From the NCBI RefSeq assembly GCF_947507565.1, contig NC_089192.1:2104690-2168689 (forward strand): a stretch of DNA of 64,000 nt, written 5' to 3'. The translations under genes and the position numbers were made by a program. The stretch is from Oscarella lobularis. Taxonomy: Eukaryota > Porifera > Homoscleromorpha > Homosclerophorida > Oscarellidae. This document shows positions 11,910-22,659 of this stretch, in pieces. Numbering within the stretch: position 1 is the stretch's first letter; every line of letters begins with the position of its first letter. Below the pieces are notes generated by a model. The model was not told the origin of the DNA. It made no database searches and saw nothing but the letters and a program-made list of their open reading frames with translations.

Positions 11910-12952
11910 TTACTCGCCGTTCTTGAGGTCTGGAATTGGCTCTGACGTGCAAATGCTTTCTGTGTCAGCGCTGTCGCAAACATTTTCGGGACCACTTTGC
12001 GAGAGCAATAAATTGGACCGACCACGCGACCTCTTCTTGGTACTGACCAGGAGATAGAACTCATTCACCTCCGTACCGCCGAAGCCGGTAATAAGAACGT
12101 AGACGGAGCCGTCGGAGAACGCTTCGATGTCCGCGGAAACTTTGTTGATTTGCGAATTGCTCGTGTCGGATGTGACGCTGTTCTTTGCTGGACCGCAATG
12201 CGACGAACTGCACAGATAGGTGCTAAAGGCGCTGCTCGCATCGTTGGCGAAGACGTTAACAACAACGATTTCCTTCTGCGAGCTCTTGCGGCACATGGCG
12301 AAGGAGTAGAGAACGCTTTCCGTCGTCTTAACCTTTCCCGGCGCGGTGAGCTTCACGTTCTGTACCAGTTTCGGCTTGTACCAGTGGAACGAGGGGACAC
12401 CGGGGGAGGCTTGAAAGGGGGAAAAACTGCGCGGCGTGTCCGCGACGCGTGGGAGCTGGTCCTGTTCTCTGAAGTCGATTCCGAACGTGAATTGGATGCC
12501 GTCGGCTTCGTTTGCGGTGACGTTGAAGTACAGTTCGTTGCCCATTTCCTTATGGTAGACGAACAAGCAGTTTGGGCCGTTCCCATCTTTGTTGTCGACG
12601 TTCGTGCAGAAGGGTTTCTTCCACGAGGTCGCGTTGGAGACTTTGAGGGTGACGTAGCCAAGAGTGGGTACCCACTCGAGATTGTAGGGCAGGTTGATGC
12701 TGACATTGGCTATAAAATTGTCGTAGCGGCTATCTTCGCCCGGGCAGAGATGCAAGGAGTAGTTGTACGCTTGGCCCGGGTTCGGGCGCTGAAGTGTTTC
12801 GGTCACGTACATGGAGGGAATGAAGATAGTCTCATCGGCCGCACCTGCAGACGAAGCAACCAAAGTTTGCGCACACACAGACAGATACAAATTTTGAACT
12901 AGCCTAAAGCGTAGAGTGAGAGGAGAATGGCAGAAAGATAAAGAGATTTCAT
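11910..12952 (-). CDS. Secreted protein of unknown family, two exons
   Basis: Exon 1 (12952-12904) starts at an ATG that opens a clear signal peptide (MKSLYLSAILLSLYAL). It joins exon 2 (12844-11910) in phase 1 across a 59-bp intron that begins GC rather than GT (AG|GCTAGT) and ends ttcgtctgcag. This start is better than the longer open frame to 13022, whose first 50 residues have no leader. The mature chain of about 310 residues has four or more N-glycosylation motifs and several paired cysteines, and ends in an acidic tail. I recognise no domain. A TATAAG lies at 13043-13050. A 250-codon frame on the opposite strand is an antisense shadow. Confidence 0.65.
12845..12903 (-). other. Candidate GC-AG intron
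   Basis: The intron is needed to join the signal-peptide exon to the main exon in frame. No GT donor in the right phase is available, while a GC donor (AG|GCTAGT) fits exactly. The acceptor is ctgcag at 12850-12845. Confidence 0.5.
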
Positions 12953-13059
12953 GGTTAGCTGCAGTGCTTCGCTGATGTGCACCCGCTCTCTTTCTCAGCG
13001 GTTTTTCAACTAAGAATGCCAAGAAGCACGCATCAAACTATTCTTATAAGAATGCTGGG

Positions 13060-14005
13060 AAAAGATCAGCGGTTAGCGGTTAGCTCCGCGGTTAGCGGTT
13101 AGCTTCCGCTCACGTTTCTCTGACAAGAATGCTAGGGGGGATAAATTGATTAAGCTGTTCGCGGTTAGCGGTTAGCTTTTACTCACGCCCACGCCTGTTC
13201 CTACAATCCACTATAGGACTGTTTTACGGCTAGCCTAGGCCGCTGACATCGACGTTTGCATTATCGGGAGGCAAATACTCGATTAGGCCGTGCTGCACTG
13301 GTATAGCCACTATCAGGCGTACACCATCCAGACATTTCCACGGGCACTGCCTATAAAGAGCACGGTCCCGACGAGAACATCAAGCCTGAATGCCATACCA
13401 ACATAGGAGAGTCAGAGACAAGGCTGGCTCTAGAGACGAGTGGAAGAAAGAACAATCGGACCTAAGTTGATGGGGGAGTTCGCGAAGACACGCGTGCGAC
13501 TGTTGACTAATTATTCACTAGGGACCCAATGAGACTCGTCTAGACTCGTCTAAGGGGTCACCTACATGCTTAACGGGAAATGCACGCACACACGGCACAC
13601 AGCTGACTCTAAACGCCTCCTTTGTGACGACAAGTCCTAGGAAAATTACAGCTGTACCGATTGAGTTGATTTAGTCGTTAGGAGCAAACGAATGATGTGG
13701 TTTTACCTATCTACACTATGCCTACATCTGCATAAGCGAATGTAAATCTTGTCCAGCACGCCTACAAAAACCAGCTGACTCAAACACGTTAAAACCAAAG
13801 CAGGAGGAAAACTGTTGCAGAGAACACTGCTTAGCGAGGAGGGAAGACATAGCGATACCGGTGATGCATCTCTCTGTTATTGGCACAGAAAAGCACAGCT
13901 GCTCCTGTTGTGTTGATATGAACTACGAACGCGTGCGACATATTACGCATGTAAAATAGTACAGACGTGGAGGCATATTAGAGAAGGTGCGCACACAAAC
14001 ATACG
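13060..14005. other. No gene; short ggttagc repeats
   Basis: The heptamer ggttagc recurs in pairs at about 13072-13105 and 13160-13175. The remainder shows no coding signal. Confidence 0.5.
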
Positions 14006-14009
14006 TCCT

Positions 14010-14362
14010 AACGATGAATATAGAAGAGCGAAGGCCAAAGCTCTTCAAGCGTATGAATATAGAAGAGCGAAGGACAAAGCTCTTTTATCGTATGAATATA
14101 GAAGAGCGTAGGCCAAAGCTCTTCTAGCGTATGATTATAGAAGATCATAAAGGAACGTAGGACAAAGCTCTTCAAGCTTATGAATATAGAAGAGCGTAAG
14201 CCAAAGATTTTCTAGGGTATAAATATAGAAGAATGAAGGCCAAAGCTAATTCTAGCGTATATAGATATAGAAGAGCGGATCGAGGCCAAAGCTCCTTTAT
14301 CGTATGAATATAAAAGAGCGTAGGACAAAGCTCTTCAAGCACATGAATATAGAAGAGCGATT
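14010..14362. repeat. Minisatellite, ~43-bp unit, about 8 copies
   Basis: The unit runs tatgaatatagaagagcg then aaggccaaagctcttcaagcg. Each unit contains agaagagc and its near complement gctctt, so every copy can fold into a small hairpin. Copies differ by a few substitutions and indels. Confidence 0.85.
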
Positions 14363-14369
14363 GACTCGA

Positions 14370-15115
14370 CTCGATATTGACTCAATATTGACTCGATATT
14401 GAGTCTCTATCAACTCTCTATCGACTGTCTATAGAGTTATTCGTGAGCGTCGACGGAGAGAAAATGAAAATTAGGAAACACATGGGATCGAGATCGAGAC
14501 GCCTCGAGGTAATTCTAGCTTCTAAAATTGAAATGCAACGTTTTCTGCTACTGAAAGAGACGTCGATTGCCTTTTCGGCGTTTAGAATGTCGAAACTGAC
14601 GCTCTTGGCGGCAATTCGTTGTCTCGCGCGATCGAATGCAGACATGATTCGGCGTTTTCGCTCTTTTCCTCTCATTTCGTTTTCTCTCGCCACGCGCACG
14701 AGTTTGGAATATTAATCAAACTATCTAAGACGACCGATAAAGCAAGCGACACCGTAAAGACGCGAAAACGAACAGAGAATTGGCGAATTTCTAACGAGCG
14801 TCGGCCATTTTGAAAAAAGGATAGACTACCCGGATAAGAGTGAACTTCTTTGTCCGTTTCCAGCCTCCATCCTTTTAGATTCACTCTCGTACTCGAGTCG
14901 TTTTGGACTCCTCGAAGAAGGAAATCGGGCGGCAGAAGAGATTCCAAACACAATAGCGCACGTTATATGACGTAAATGTGACCGAATTGATCATACAGAA
15001 GTGGCGTGTTCACTATGTAATGATGGCCCACAAGGGCGCGCGCGGGCGAATCACAGTATGTTTGTGCACGTTGCCAATATATGTTCTCCGTTCAATGTAC
15101 CCTTCTACTTAAATA
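14370..15115. other. No gene seen
   Basis: Frames on both strands between 14418 and 14953 overlap each other and lack domains. The string aaggaaatcgggcggca (about 14920) recurs near 20010, so part of this is a dispersed repeat. Confidence 0.45.
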
Positions 15116-15117
15116 AA

Positions 15118-15268
15118 TTTTGACGTTTACGTATGACTTCGTGCCCAGACTCCTTCCGGCCCGGATATTCCATCCTGGCGAGAGAGATACGTGCACATAT
15201 TTTCGTTTTTCTTCTGCTCAGCTCGATCTACAGGCCTCGCAAGCCAACTGTGAGTCGTGGTCGTTAAT
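15118..15268 (+). repeat. Direct repeat, left copy, flanking peptide gene 1
   Basis: About 150 bp matching 16440-16585, with shared strings cggcccggat, ccatcct, gcgagagaga and aggcctcgcaagccaac. The two copies have the same orientation and bracket the 15.5 kb peptide gene. Confidence 0.6.
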
Positions 15269-15470
15269 TTCGTATAATTTCAAATTTAACAAAATTAATT
15301 GATTAGTTAATTGAAAGAAAAACTGTGAGACGTCATATGTGAGGAAGCTTTTTCTTTCCGTATGACGTATTTGGTAAGGATATCCAATTTGGCAAGGCTT
15401 GCCTTGATTAACACTTTGCAAGACATAGAAATCAGATTATCAATGACGAGAAAGAAAAAATAAGCCTAAG

Positions 15471-15846
15471 TTAATCTTTGAACTTTCTCCCTTGGGCACT
15501 ACAGGAACACCAAGAAAGAGACCAAAAAAATGGAGGACATTGCATTACTCGCCGATATCGTCTTTTAGCCTTCATAGACAATCACAGTATAAACGCATTT
15601 TCTTTTACAATGTCTTACAATGTTTCGTCGCTCCAATTGAAGGCGATTGATCAGTTTCTTATTCACATTGCTGTCATCGTAATCGATTTGAAGTTTTTCG
15701 TGTACGGGTGACCTTAGGTGTGAAATGGGCGCCGATCTTCCAAAACGCATATGATGCCGAATTGGCTTGTCCTTGATAGGACTCGCGTATATTGAAAGTG
15801 AAAGGCAAAAGACAAAGAAAGTGACTGTCATCAGCTGTTTCGTCAT
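15471..15846 (-). CDS. Secreted prepropeptide 1, polybasic site and Cys peptide
   Basis: Exon 1 (15846-15619) gives a signal peptide (hydrophobic core about residues 7-20, cleavage after YA before SPIKD) and a pro-region. A 49-bp GT-AG intron (15618-15570, donor ATT|GTAAGA) leads in phase 0 to exon 2 (15569-15471), which starts AKRRYRR and ends with a short peptide with three cysteines, then SAQGRK. Total about 108 residues. The pro-region contains HHMRFGR, which reads like an amidation-cleavage site. Four paralogues keep the intron position and the basic site (RYRR in three, RRRR in the fourth) while the C-terminal peptide diverges, which supports the model. A cysteine aligned with the 23 kb copy is serine here, leaving an odd number. 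Role unknown; a secreted signalling or defence peptide is possible. Confidence 0.65.
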
Positions 15847-15901
15847 GATCGCTGCAAGGTATTTCGGTATAGTGGTTTAGGTACCGGACTGACCCAGAGT
15901 T

Positions 15902-15909
15902 TTTATATA
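15902..15909 (-). promoter_or_regulatory. TATA box of prepropeptide gene 1
   Basis: The minus strand reads TATATAAA, about 56 bp before the ATG. The following sequence (ctctgggtcagtc then ggtacc) is conserved in the copies at 21952-21959 and, with changes, 23632-23639, so the core promoter was duplicated with the gene. Confidence 0.6.
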
Positions 15910-16439
15910 GTGTGCAAGCAGGAATTTATCCTAACCGCAGTCTATCGTCCGCCTAATTACTTGCTGTGGATGGCGGAAATTAACCATGTCGCGATCCCGT
16001 CACGTGGAAGAGAATCACTTCCTCGGATGTGACGACGCAGCTTCCTGTTTACGTCGATCACCTCAATGATAATGATACAAATGTAGGGTTAGAATTAACG
16101 TCATGCCACAGTTCCATCGGTGCCTTATACCGTGTACCACATGGGTGTACCTTTTACTTCCAAAAGATGGCTGTCTTCATCACATCGGCAATTCTCTTCC
16201 CGTCCGTGCAAAGAAGGAATGCCGAGAAAAGTAGTTTCCTAGCAGCGAGCAGCGTGGTTTGAAGGGGATAGAACGATAAGTTAAAAATTAGGGAGAATTG
16301 CTATGTAGTCAATGAACAGAAGTTAGCCTCGCGTTCGCCAGGTTCTTCTCCCTGTTCTCCCATACAAACGGGGGACGCCGATATACGTTTAATGATGCGG
16401 ACGAGCAACAAGCGATGGATCGGGTAAGACGACGCCTTA

Positions 16440-16585
16440 ATTAAATTTGACGTGTACGTATAGTCTCGTGCCCTGACTCCGGCCCGGATGTTCCATCCTA
16501 GCGAGAGAGAATACGTTTACGCATTTTGTCTTGGTCAGCTTGATCTATAGGCCTCGCAAGCCAACAGTGGGTCGTGGTCGTCGAG
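16440..16585 (+). repeat. Direct repeat, right copy
   Basis: Partner of 15118-15268. The two together bracket about 1.2 kb holding prepropeptide gene 1 and its upstream region. Confidence 0.6.
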
Positions 16586-17135
16586 TCTGAATCGTTGTCT
16601 CAGGCTCAGCTATCGATCGATCAGGTTTCTTGTTTATTAAAACTTTCTAAACTGGAGCATGCGAGATGATAATTTTTGACGGCCGATGAATGGGACGTTT
16701 TCTTTCCCGTTGCTACATGGATACGGTATATAGCCGATCGTTTTTCGACGATTACCCGAATGTCTTCTCCAGATATTTCAAAAGTTGCATGTGAAACAAA
16801 GGTCACAACGGTGAATAGAATGCGCGCATTGCATGCGTTGGATCACACTCGTGATCAGGTCTGTTGATCTTAGGTGTTCGGAGGAAGCTATGCAAATCTT
16901 GTTTAGATCGTCTCTGTGGGAAAATGCGGTGGCGCGTCTCTTTACTTGCAGATATCGGTGGAAGCGATGGAAGCGTTCGTTAGCTTAAACTAACAGTGTT
17001 TATGTGAAACTGCTTTGGTAACGCCCACTAGCGGAAGCGATGCAATTCTAAATTTAGATCGAGGAAGCCAAGGTGGGTGGAGCAAGACGTAGGAAGCGAA
17101 GAAACCCCCACCCACGAGTTTACAAAGAGCGGACC

Positions 17136-17143
17136 TATAAAAA
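17136..17143 (+). promoter_or_regulatory. TATA box of the FAD oxidase gene
   Basis: TATAAAAA lies 73 bp before the ATG at 17209, giving a predicted start near 17167 and a leader of about 40 nt. Confidence 0.55.
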
Positions 17144-17208
17144 TCCGGTCATTCCTCGAGACTGTCACTTTTTAAGCTGTTGCCAATCTCTTACCGTCTT
17201 CTCCAGCC

Positions 17209-18930
17209 ATGTCTGAACAACCTATTCCACTGAAGGATGAAAAAAACTTTTACCACCCACAAAGCGAGCAAGAAATAATCACCCTGGTCAAGCTCGCCAA
17301 AGAAAAGTCGCTCAAAGTTCGAGTCCGAGGATCGGGCCACTCCATGGCCCGAGCAATCTTCACGGACACGGACACGGGCACTCCGGCTCGCGACGGTATC
17401 GCCGTTAACGAAGAAGCTCCAGATGGCAAAGATATTAACATCGTGCTTGATCAATACGCCAAAATTATAAGCGTTGACACCGAGTCGAATTTGGTGACCG
17501 TGCAAGCGGGCATTCACCTGGGTCGCGATCCCGAGGATCCTCGCAGCACCCTTGAAAACTCTTTGCTCTACGTCCTTCATCATACGTTCGGCCTGACGCT
17601 GGTAAACCTCGGCGGAATTACGCATCAGACTGTCGGAGGTTTCCTGATGACCGGCTCTTCTGGCGGATCTCTTCTCTACAGTGTGCAGGACAACGTACAT
17701 GCTCTGCGATTTATCGATGGATGTGGCGCGCCTTACGACGTCGACTCAGACGAGGAAAATTTCGACGCTTACGTCGTGTCGCTTGGTCTGCTGGGAGTGC
17801 TCTCAAGGGTCACCTTCAAGTGTGAGAAGACCTTCAATATCAAAGGTTCCCAGTCTGTAGCTCTCACCAAGCTTTCAAGCGTCGATCTTTTCGAGGAAGA
17901 CGAACAAAGGCAGACCATGGATCAAGCCGAAAAAAGACCGAACCTGATTGAGTTCTTGAGTAAAAATGATTATGCTCGTCTTCTCTGGTGGCCACAGGGC
18001 ACCGAACTCCTAAGCAGTACAACGGTGTGGAAGGCTAAAAAGATGGATGCTGAACCTTCGTTCAAACCAAATCCTCACGCAGTATTTGACAATTTGTCGA
18101 CAATGGTTCTCTACTCCTACGTCATGATATTGCTCGGCAATTTCGGAAACAAAGACGGAGTCTTGGCACTAGCACAAAAGAAGTCAGAAAGAATCCAGAA
18201 ACTTAAAACTGAAGAACTGCTAAAGGCGAATCCTTCTTTGTGTGAGGACGTCGCGAAGAAGTTAGCCGAAAGCTACGACAACTGCAATCTTTCTCTTCTG
18301 GGTCTTGCGGCGAACGCTATTAGCGACATAGATTGCAAACCCCTCATCCACTTTCTCACGACGGTGGCTATTGGCATCTTCAACTCCATCGACGGCAACG
18401 TCGAATTCCAAGATTATTCCTACACCGGCCTGCCCATGGATAATTCTGCGGATGACGTGATTGTTCCAGTCATGTGGACAGAGATGTGGATCCCTCTCGG
18501 AAAAGCTACAGAAGCTATGAAAGCTCTTCGCGAATACGTCGGATGGTCTATAGAGAAAGCCGGCAACAACGCTTGGGAGCTTTATGCTGCGAAGCCTTCT
18601 AAGGCGTGGCTAAGTATGTCGTACACCGACGGCAACGACGAGTGGAAGGACGGCGCTTTCCGAATCGATCCCTACTGGTGTGCCGATAACCAAGGAAATT
18701 TTCGCGATTTCTACAAACCTATTTGGAAGTGTTTGAAAGAGGCGAAGATTCCGTTTCGCCTGCACTGGGGAAAATCTTTTCCTCTTATTGATGATGCAGA
18801 TATAACTCGCGAGGACGTCGTCACTGAACGCTATCCACTGTTGAAAGCGTTTCGCGACATTCAAAAGAAAAGAGATCCAGCTGGCGTTTTCCTTAACGAC
18901 TACTGGAGACACTGGCTGAGTTTTGAATAA
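17209..18930 (+). CDS. FAD-linked oxidase, sugar-lactone oxidase (ALO/GLO) like
   Basis: An intronless 573-codon gene. The N-terminal half matches an FAD-binding type 4 (VAO/PCMH) fold, with the pyrophosphate-binding RVRGSGHS at residues about 38-45 and GGITHQTVGGFLMTGSSGGS about residues 138-157. The C-terminal half has FRLHWGKSFP (about residues 518-527), the HWGK motif of D-arabinono-/L-gulono-lactone oxidases, and ends near WRHW. These enzymes oxidise an aldonolactone or similar sugar with oxygen or another acceptor. No leader peptide is visible, so it is probably cytosolic. Exact substrate cannot be read from sequence. The lack of introns, unlike all its large neighbours, could mean retroposition or transfer from microbes. 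AATAAA overlaps the stop (18927-18932) and another lies at 19178-19183. Confidence 0.85.
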   Translation: MSEQPIPLKDEKNFYHPQSEQEIITLVKLAKEKSLKVRVRGSGHSMARAIFTDTDTGTPARDGIAVNEEAPDGKDINIVLDQYAKIISVDTESNLVTVQAGIHLGRDPEDPRSTLENSLLYVLHHTFGLTLVNLGGITHQTVGGFLMTGSSGGSLLYSVQDNVHALRFIDGCGAPYDVDSDEENFDAYVVSLGLLGVLSRVTFKCEKTFNIKGSQSVALTKLSSVDLFEEDEQRQTMDQAEKRPNLIEFLSKNDYARLLWWPQGTELLSSTTVWKAKKMDAEPSFKPNPHAVFDNLSTMVLYSYVMILLGNFGNKDGVLALAQKKSERIQKLKTEELLKANPSLCEDVAKKLAESYDNCNLSLLGLAANAISDIDCKPLIHFLTTVAIGIFNSIDGNVEFQDYSYTGLPMDNSADDVIVPVMWTEMWIPLGKATEAMKALREYVGWSIEKAGNNAWELYAAKPSKAWLSMSYTDGNDEWKDGAFRIDPYWCADNQGNFRDFYKPIWKCLKEAKIPFRLHWGKSFPLIDDADITREDVVTERYPLLKAFRDIQKKRDPAGVFLNDYWRHWLSFE

Positions 18931-18984
18931 ACGGAACGCTATAGCACAGCGAGAGATTGTTTTGCGCAAAATTGATGTTCTCAT

Positions 18985-20480
18985 TATTTTATGTTGTCTA
19001 TTGCGACGTGTGCATGCAAATGTTTGATAACTGCATGGCTGTTTGTGAAAGCGTAATGATTAATGGAATTGTTGTCTTCACCCTGACCGGGTCCAAATCT
19101 CTGCATGCTTGAGAAGCTGCATTCCTCGCATATATCACAATGTCAACGACACTCAGAAGGCTTACTAGCTTTAGCTAAATAAACGTTGATAAAAATTGTT
19201 CTGACTTAACGCCGCTTGTATATTGGAAGTCAGACAACAGGCCAAACCCTGCCGCAAATAAGAAATAGAACGCCGCAAACATAGTAACTTGCTGCGTACT
19301 ACGCACTCGCTCGGCCCAAAGAGAGTATACAGATGACTGCTCGTCCCTGCGTAGCCGATTCTGTAAGATCTAGATTTAGGCTTGGGCACGTCTTCTCTGT
19401 GTACTTCAGCGTGCATTAACAAAGACCTCTGCGTTACTCGTTACTCTTCCTAGACTTTGGGAGGATACATCAGTCAATTTCCACCGCTTTAGTGCGTTTG
19501 TATATTGGTAAGAGAAACAAGCTGAGCTGCAAATGAGAATGGAGCATCGAGTCTATGGAGATCCAAACCATGGACAAAATGAGAGAAAATAGAACTCAAA
19601 GCTGGAGTCTATTAGGTGGAAATTACAGAGAGGAGAGTCAATTGCAAGGTAGAACTGCTACGAAGGCGATTTAATTAATACGTACGTACCATGTGGTATG
19701 CAAACTAACTGACGTAGACATCAATCTCACCCAGACTTTCAGATTTCCATTGCAGGTATCGATCTCATCCAGATATAAACATTGGACTCATAAAATGAGT
19801 ACTGGGATTGAGGAGAAAGGGTGTCCATAAACATGTGACTCATAAACAAGTACACTGTACAGTAATACGAATAAAGGGATATATAGAGAGAAATGAGTAC
19901 TAAATAAATGGGGTGCCTATGAACATTTGACTCATAAATGAGTCCTGAGAATAAACGGATTGTGCGAGATCGACTCAATGATTTTCCCGATTTTCGATTC
20001 GTTTTGGAAGGAAATCGGGCGGCAAAAGAGATCCGTAAACATAAGAGCGATCCGATCACCTCCACCGCGTACGTGTTTCCTAACGTTCATCGCCGAAAAT
20101 GGACAAACTTATCAGTTATCACTCATGGAAGAGAAAGCTTTTCTCGCCTTTCGCCGGACCCTACTTACAAAAGAGTGGAAATTAGACCGTAGACATTTTC
20201 GTATAGCCGAAACGTCGTAGTGAAGCGCTCTTCGCCGCGCGGATTCGAACGTACGTTACTATTCGATCGTACAGTACCCTTTTTCACCTCGTTTGGGGCC
20301 TTTCGCGGCTTCTTCGCCGCCCAATTAGACTATGATATCGTATCGCAGCAAACTGTCGAGAGCCGTTTGCGGACAAGCGAAGCTTGAGGAGACGAAGCGA
20401 TGACACGCATGACGTAGACTGACGTCAGGGCGCAAGTATAAACCCGGATAGATGCCAGGTTTTATACAAGCAAGTTATTC
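18985..20480. other. No gene seen; diverged short repeats
   Basis: Between 19785 and 19945 a unit with cataaa(t/c)(g/a)agta and gactcataaa recurs about three times, reminiscent of the 46-47 kb minisatellite (actcataaataatggg) but very diverged. Frames at 19.94-20.22 kb overlap in two phases with no domain. Confidence 0.4.
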
Positions 20481-20533
20481 CCCTCACACCAGGGCGCGCG
20501 CGGGCGAAGCCCGCGCGCGCCCTGGTGTGAGGG
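20481..20533. repeat. Perfect 25-bp GC-rich hairpin
   Basis: Bases 20481-20505 are the exact reverse complement of 20509-20533, with only GAA between them. The stem includes a long CG-alternating segment. Such a stem would extrude as a cruciform or fold very stably as RNA. Confidence 0.9.
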
Positions 20534-20867
20534 TCTCTCAAACGTGATCGCCCAAAAACCAAAGTGTGGTTCTGTCGGTCACGCTCACGTCACAATCGCT
20601 CTTAGACCAATCACGCACACAGGTGCCTTTATGACATCACATTCATTGTGATGTCATATTCTCCCGTATTTTGAACAAAATGTACATAAAAAGGTGACGT
20701 CACAGTAGATAGGAACCCCGGATTGTGTTCAAAACTTTTCAGGAACGAGTAACAGTAGGCATATTATACAGGCTACATTATCGAGGATAAATACTACTAA
20801 ACATAACAGGCACATAGCAATGAGCTTTATCAGTAACGTTCATAAAGGGAACGCAGTAAAGGAGCAC

Positions 20868-20915
20868 GTTGGGTTTGTCGTGCTGCGAGCTGTGCTCGCA
20901 GCACGCAAACCCAAC
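20868..20915. repeat. Second long hairpin, 22-bp stem
   Basis: Bases 20868-20890 pair with 20894-20915, with one unpaired T in the left arm and a TGT loop. It lies 335 bp from the first hairpin but is unrelated in sequence. Confidence 0.85.
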
Positions 20916-21539
20916 TGCGAGCTGATAATGGGCCTCGTGACACGATCACCCAAAGGGGCAGAGGTTAGGGTTAGGAGAGGTATAGCTCTGTGTCACGCTT
21001 AGAGGCCAAATTGTAGGGTTTTGCGGAAAATAAAGCATGCCAACTCATTTAGTTAGGCAGGGCGATGCAAATTATGCAAAAGTCTTTACAAAAATTAGAG
21101 TAATAAGAATGTGCTGGGGGTGTTCGGGGATCCCATGATTGCTCACGAAAGGCCATCATTATCTAGTTTGCAAACTCTTGGAAACGCACAAGCGGCTACA
21201 CACAGTCACTATGTTTGTTTAGTGCTTTCTCGAATTGTACGGTGGCAATTTGGAGAGCCCCATATAAGTCGTACAGAATGACGAAACAAACGTGCATGGT
21301 TTACATAACTGAGAAGACTTTGGTTAAAATTTAACGAAATTAATTGATTAGTTAATTGAAAAGAGAACTGTAAGATCGTAAATTTAATAACACGCGACGT
21401 CATATGTGAGGAAGCTTTCCTTTCCGTATGACGTATTAGTTAAGTAAGGATATCCAATTTATTTTGCAAGACATAGAAATCAGATTATCAATAACGAGAA
21501 AGAAAAAATGATCACAAGCTTAAGTTATTCTTTGAACTT

Positions 21540-21896
21540 TCACCCTCGCCGAAAACACTGCAGTAACCCCGTGCAAGAAGCACACATACCAAATTGAAGA
21601 CATATATTGGCTCGCCGATATCGTCTTTCAGCCTTCAATAGACAATAATAGTATAAACTTTTTTATTTTGCTACCGTATGTCTTACGATTTTGCGTCGCT
21701 CCAATTGAAGGCGATTGACAAGTTTCTCATTCAGATTGCTGTCATCGTGATCGAATTGAAATTTTTCGTCGACGCGAGACCTTAGGTGTGCTAAATGATT
21801 AAGATGCCAACTTGACTTGTCTTCGATCGGACTTGCACATATTGAAAGTGAAAGACAAAAGACAAAGAAAGCGACTGTCATCCGGTGTTTCGCCAT
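21540..21896 (-). CDS. Secreted prepropeptide 2, polybasic site and four-Cys peptide
   Basis: Exon 1 (21896-21687) gives a signal peptide (core AFFVFCLSLSI) and pro-region. A 54-bp intron (21686-21633, donor ATC|GTAAGA) leads in phase 0 to exon 2 (21632-21540), which begins AERRYRR and carries C-x5-C-x2-C-x5-C before a basic tail FRRG. About 100 residues in all. The pro-region lacks the MRFGR string of copies 1 and 3. Upstream 500 bp are also homologous to the region upstream of gene 1. Intron position and basic site are conserved, while the cysteine peptide differs, a pattern seen in secreted peptide families under diversification. Confidence 0.65.
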
Positions 21897-21951
21897 GATT
21901 GCAGCAAGGTCTTTCGGTACAGGGGTTCAGGTACCAGACTGACCCAGAGTT

Positions 21952-21959
21952 CTTATATA
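21952..21959 (-). promoter_or_regulatory. TATA box of prepropeptide gene 2
   Basis: Minus strand TATATAAG in the same context as genes 1 and 3. Confidence 0.55.
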
Positions 21960-22659
21960 CTGTACAACCGGAATCTAATCTAACTGCAGACTATCATTCC
22001 CCAATTAACTGCTGTGGCTGGCGAAAAGTAACCTTGCCGCGATGACGTCATGTGGAAGAGAATCACTTCCTCGGATGTGAAGACATCACCGCGATGACGT
22101 CATGTGGAAGAATCACTTCCTTGGATGTGAAGACACAACGTCGTGTCCCTAGCGTCGATCACCTCAATGATCGACAGAGATGTAGCGTTAGCATCAACGG
22201 AAGGCATTTCACAGTTCTATCCGTGTCTTACATGGTGTACGACTTGGGGTGTAATTTTTACTCCAAAAGATGTCTTGCTTCGATCACCACCTCCGGCATT
22301 CTCTTCCCTTCCGTGCAAAGAAGAAATGCGGAGAAGAGTAGCTTAATTCCTAGCAGCGGGGTGTTAAGGAGATAGAGCCACTAATAAAATATCAATGGTG
22401 ATTGCTATGTAGATCTAGTCATAACCTGAACATAGCCTCGCTCTCGCCAGCTAGGTTCTTTTTCCTGGTCTCCCGTACAAACACGAGAGGAAAGTAGGAC
22501 CTGGTATCTCGTGCTCCCTTTTGGGTGAGTCGTTCTGATGCGTTAGCGGGGTACGTCACGTGAGGGATGAATACGTAGAATGACGCCTGTCTATTCAGCA
22601 TGGCCACCGCTCATACCTTTTACTTAGTTACCTTTCGAATGAATTCTTTCGCACGACGC

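Noticed and set aside
12150-12902. 250-codon plus-strand frame
   Set aside because: Antisense to the secreted protein on the minus strand, which has a leader, an intron and glycosylation sites. The plus frame has no domain.
13060-13180. Telomere-like repeat (ggttagc)
   Set aside because: The heptamer is not the animal telomere unit and occurs only in scattered pairs.
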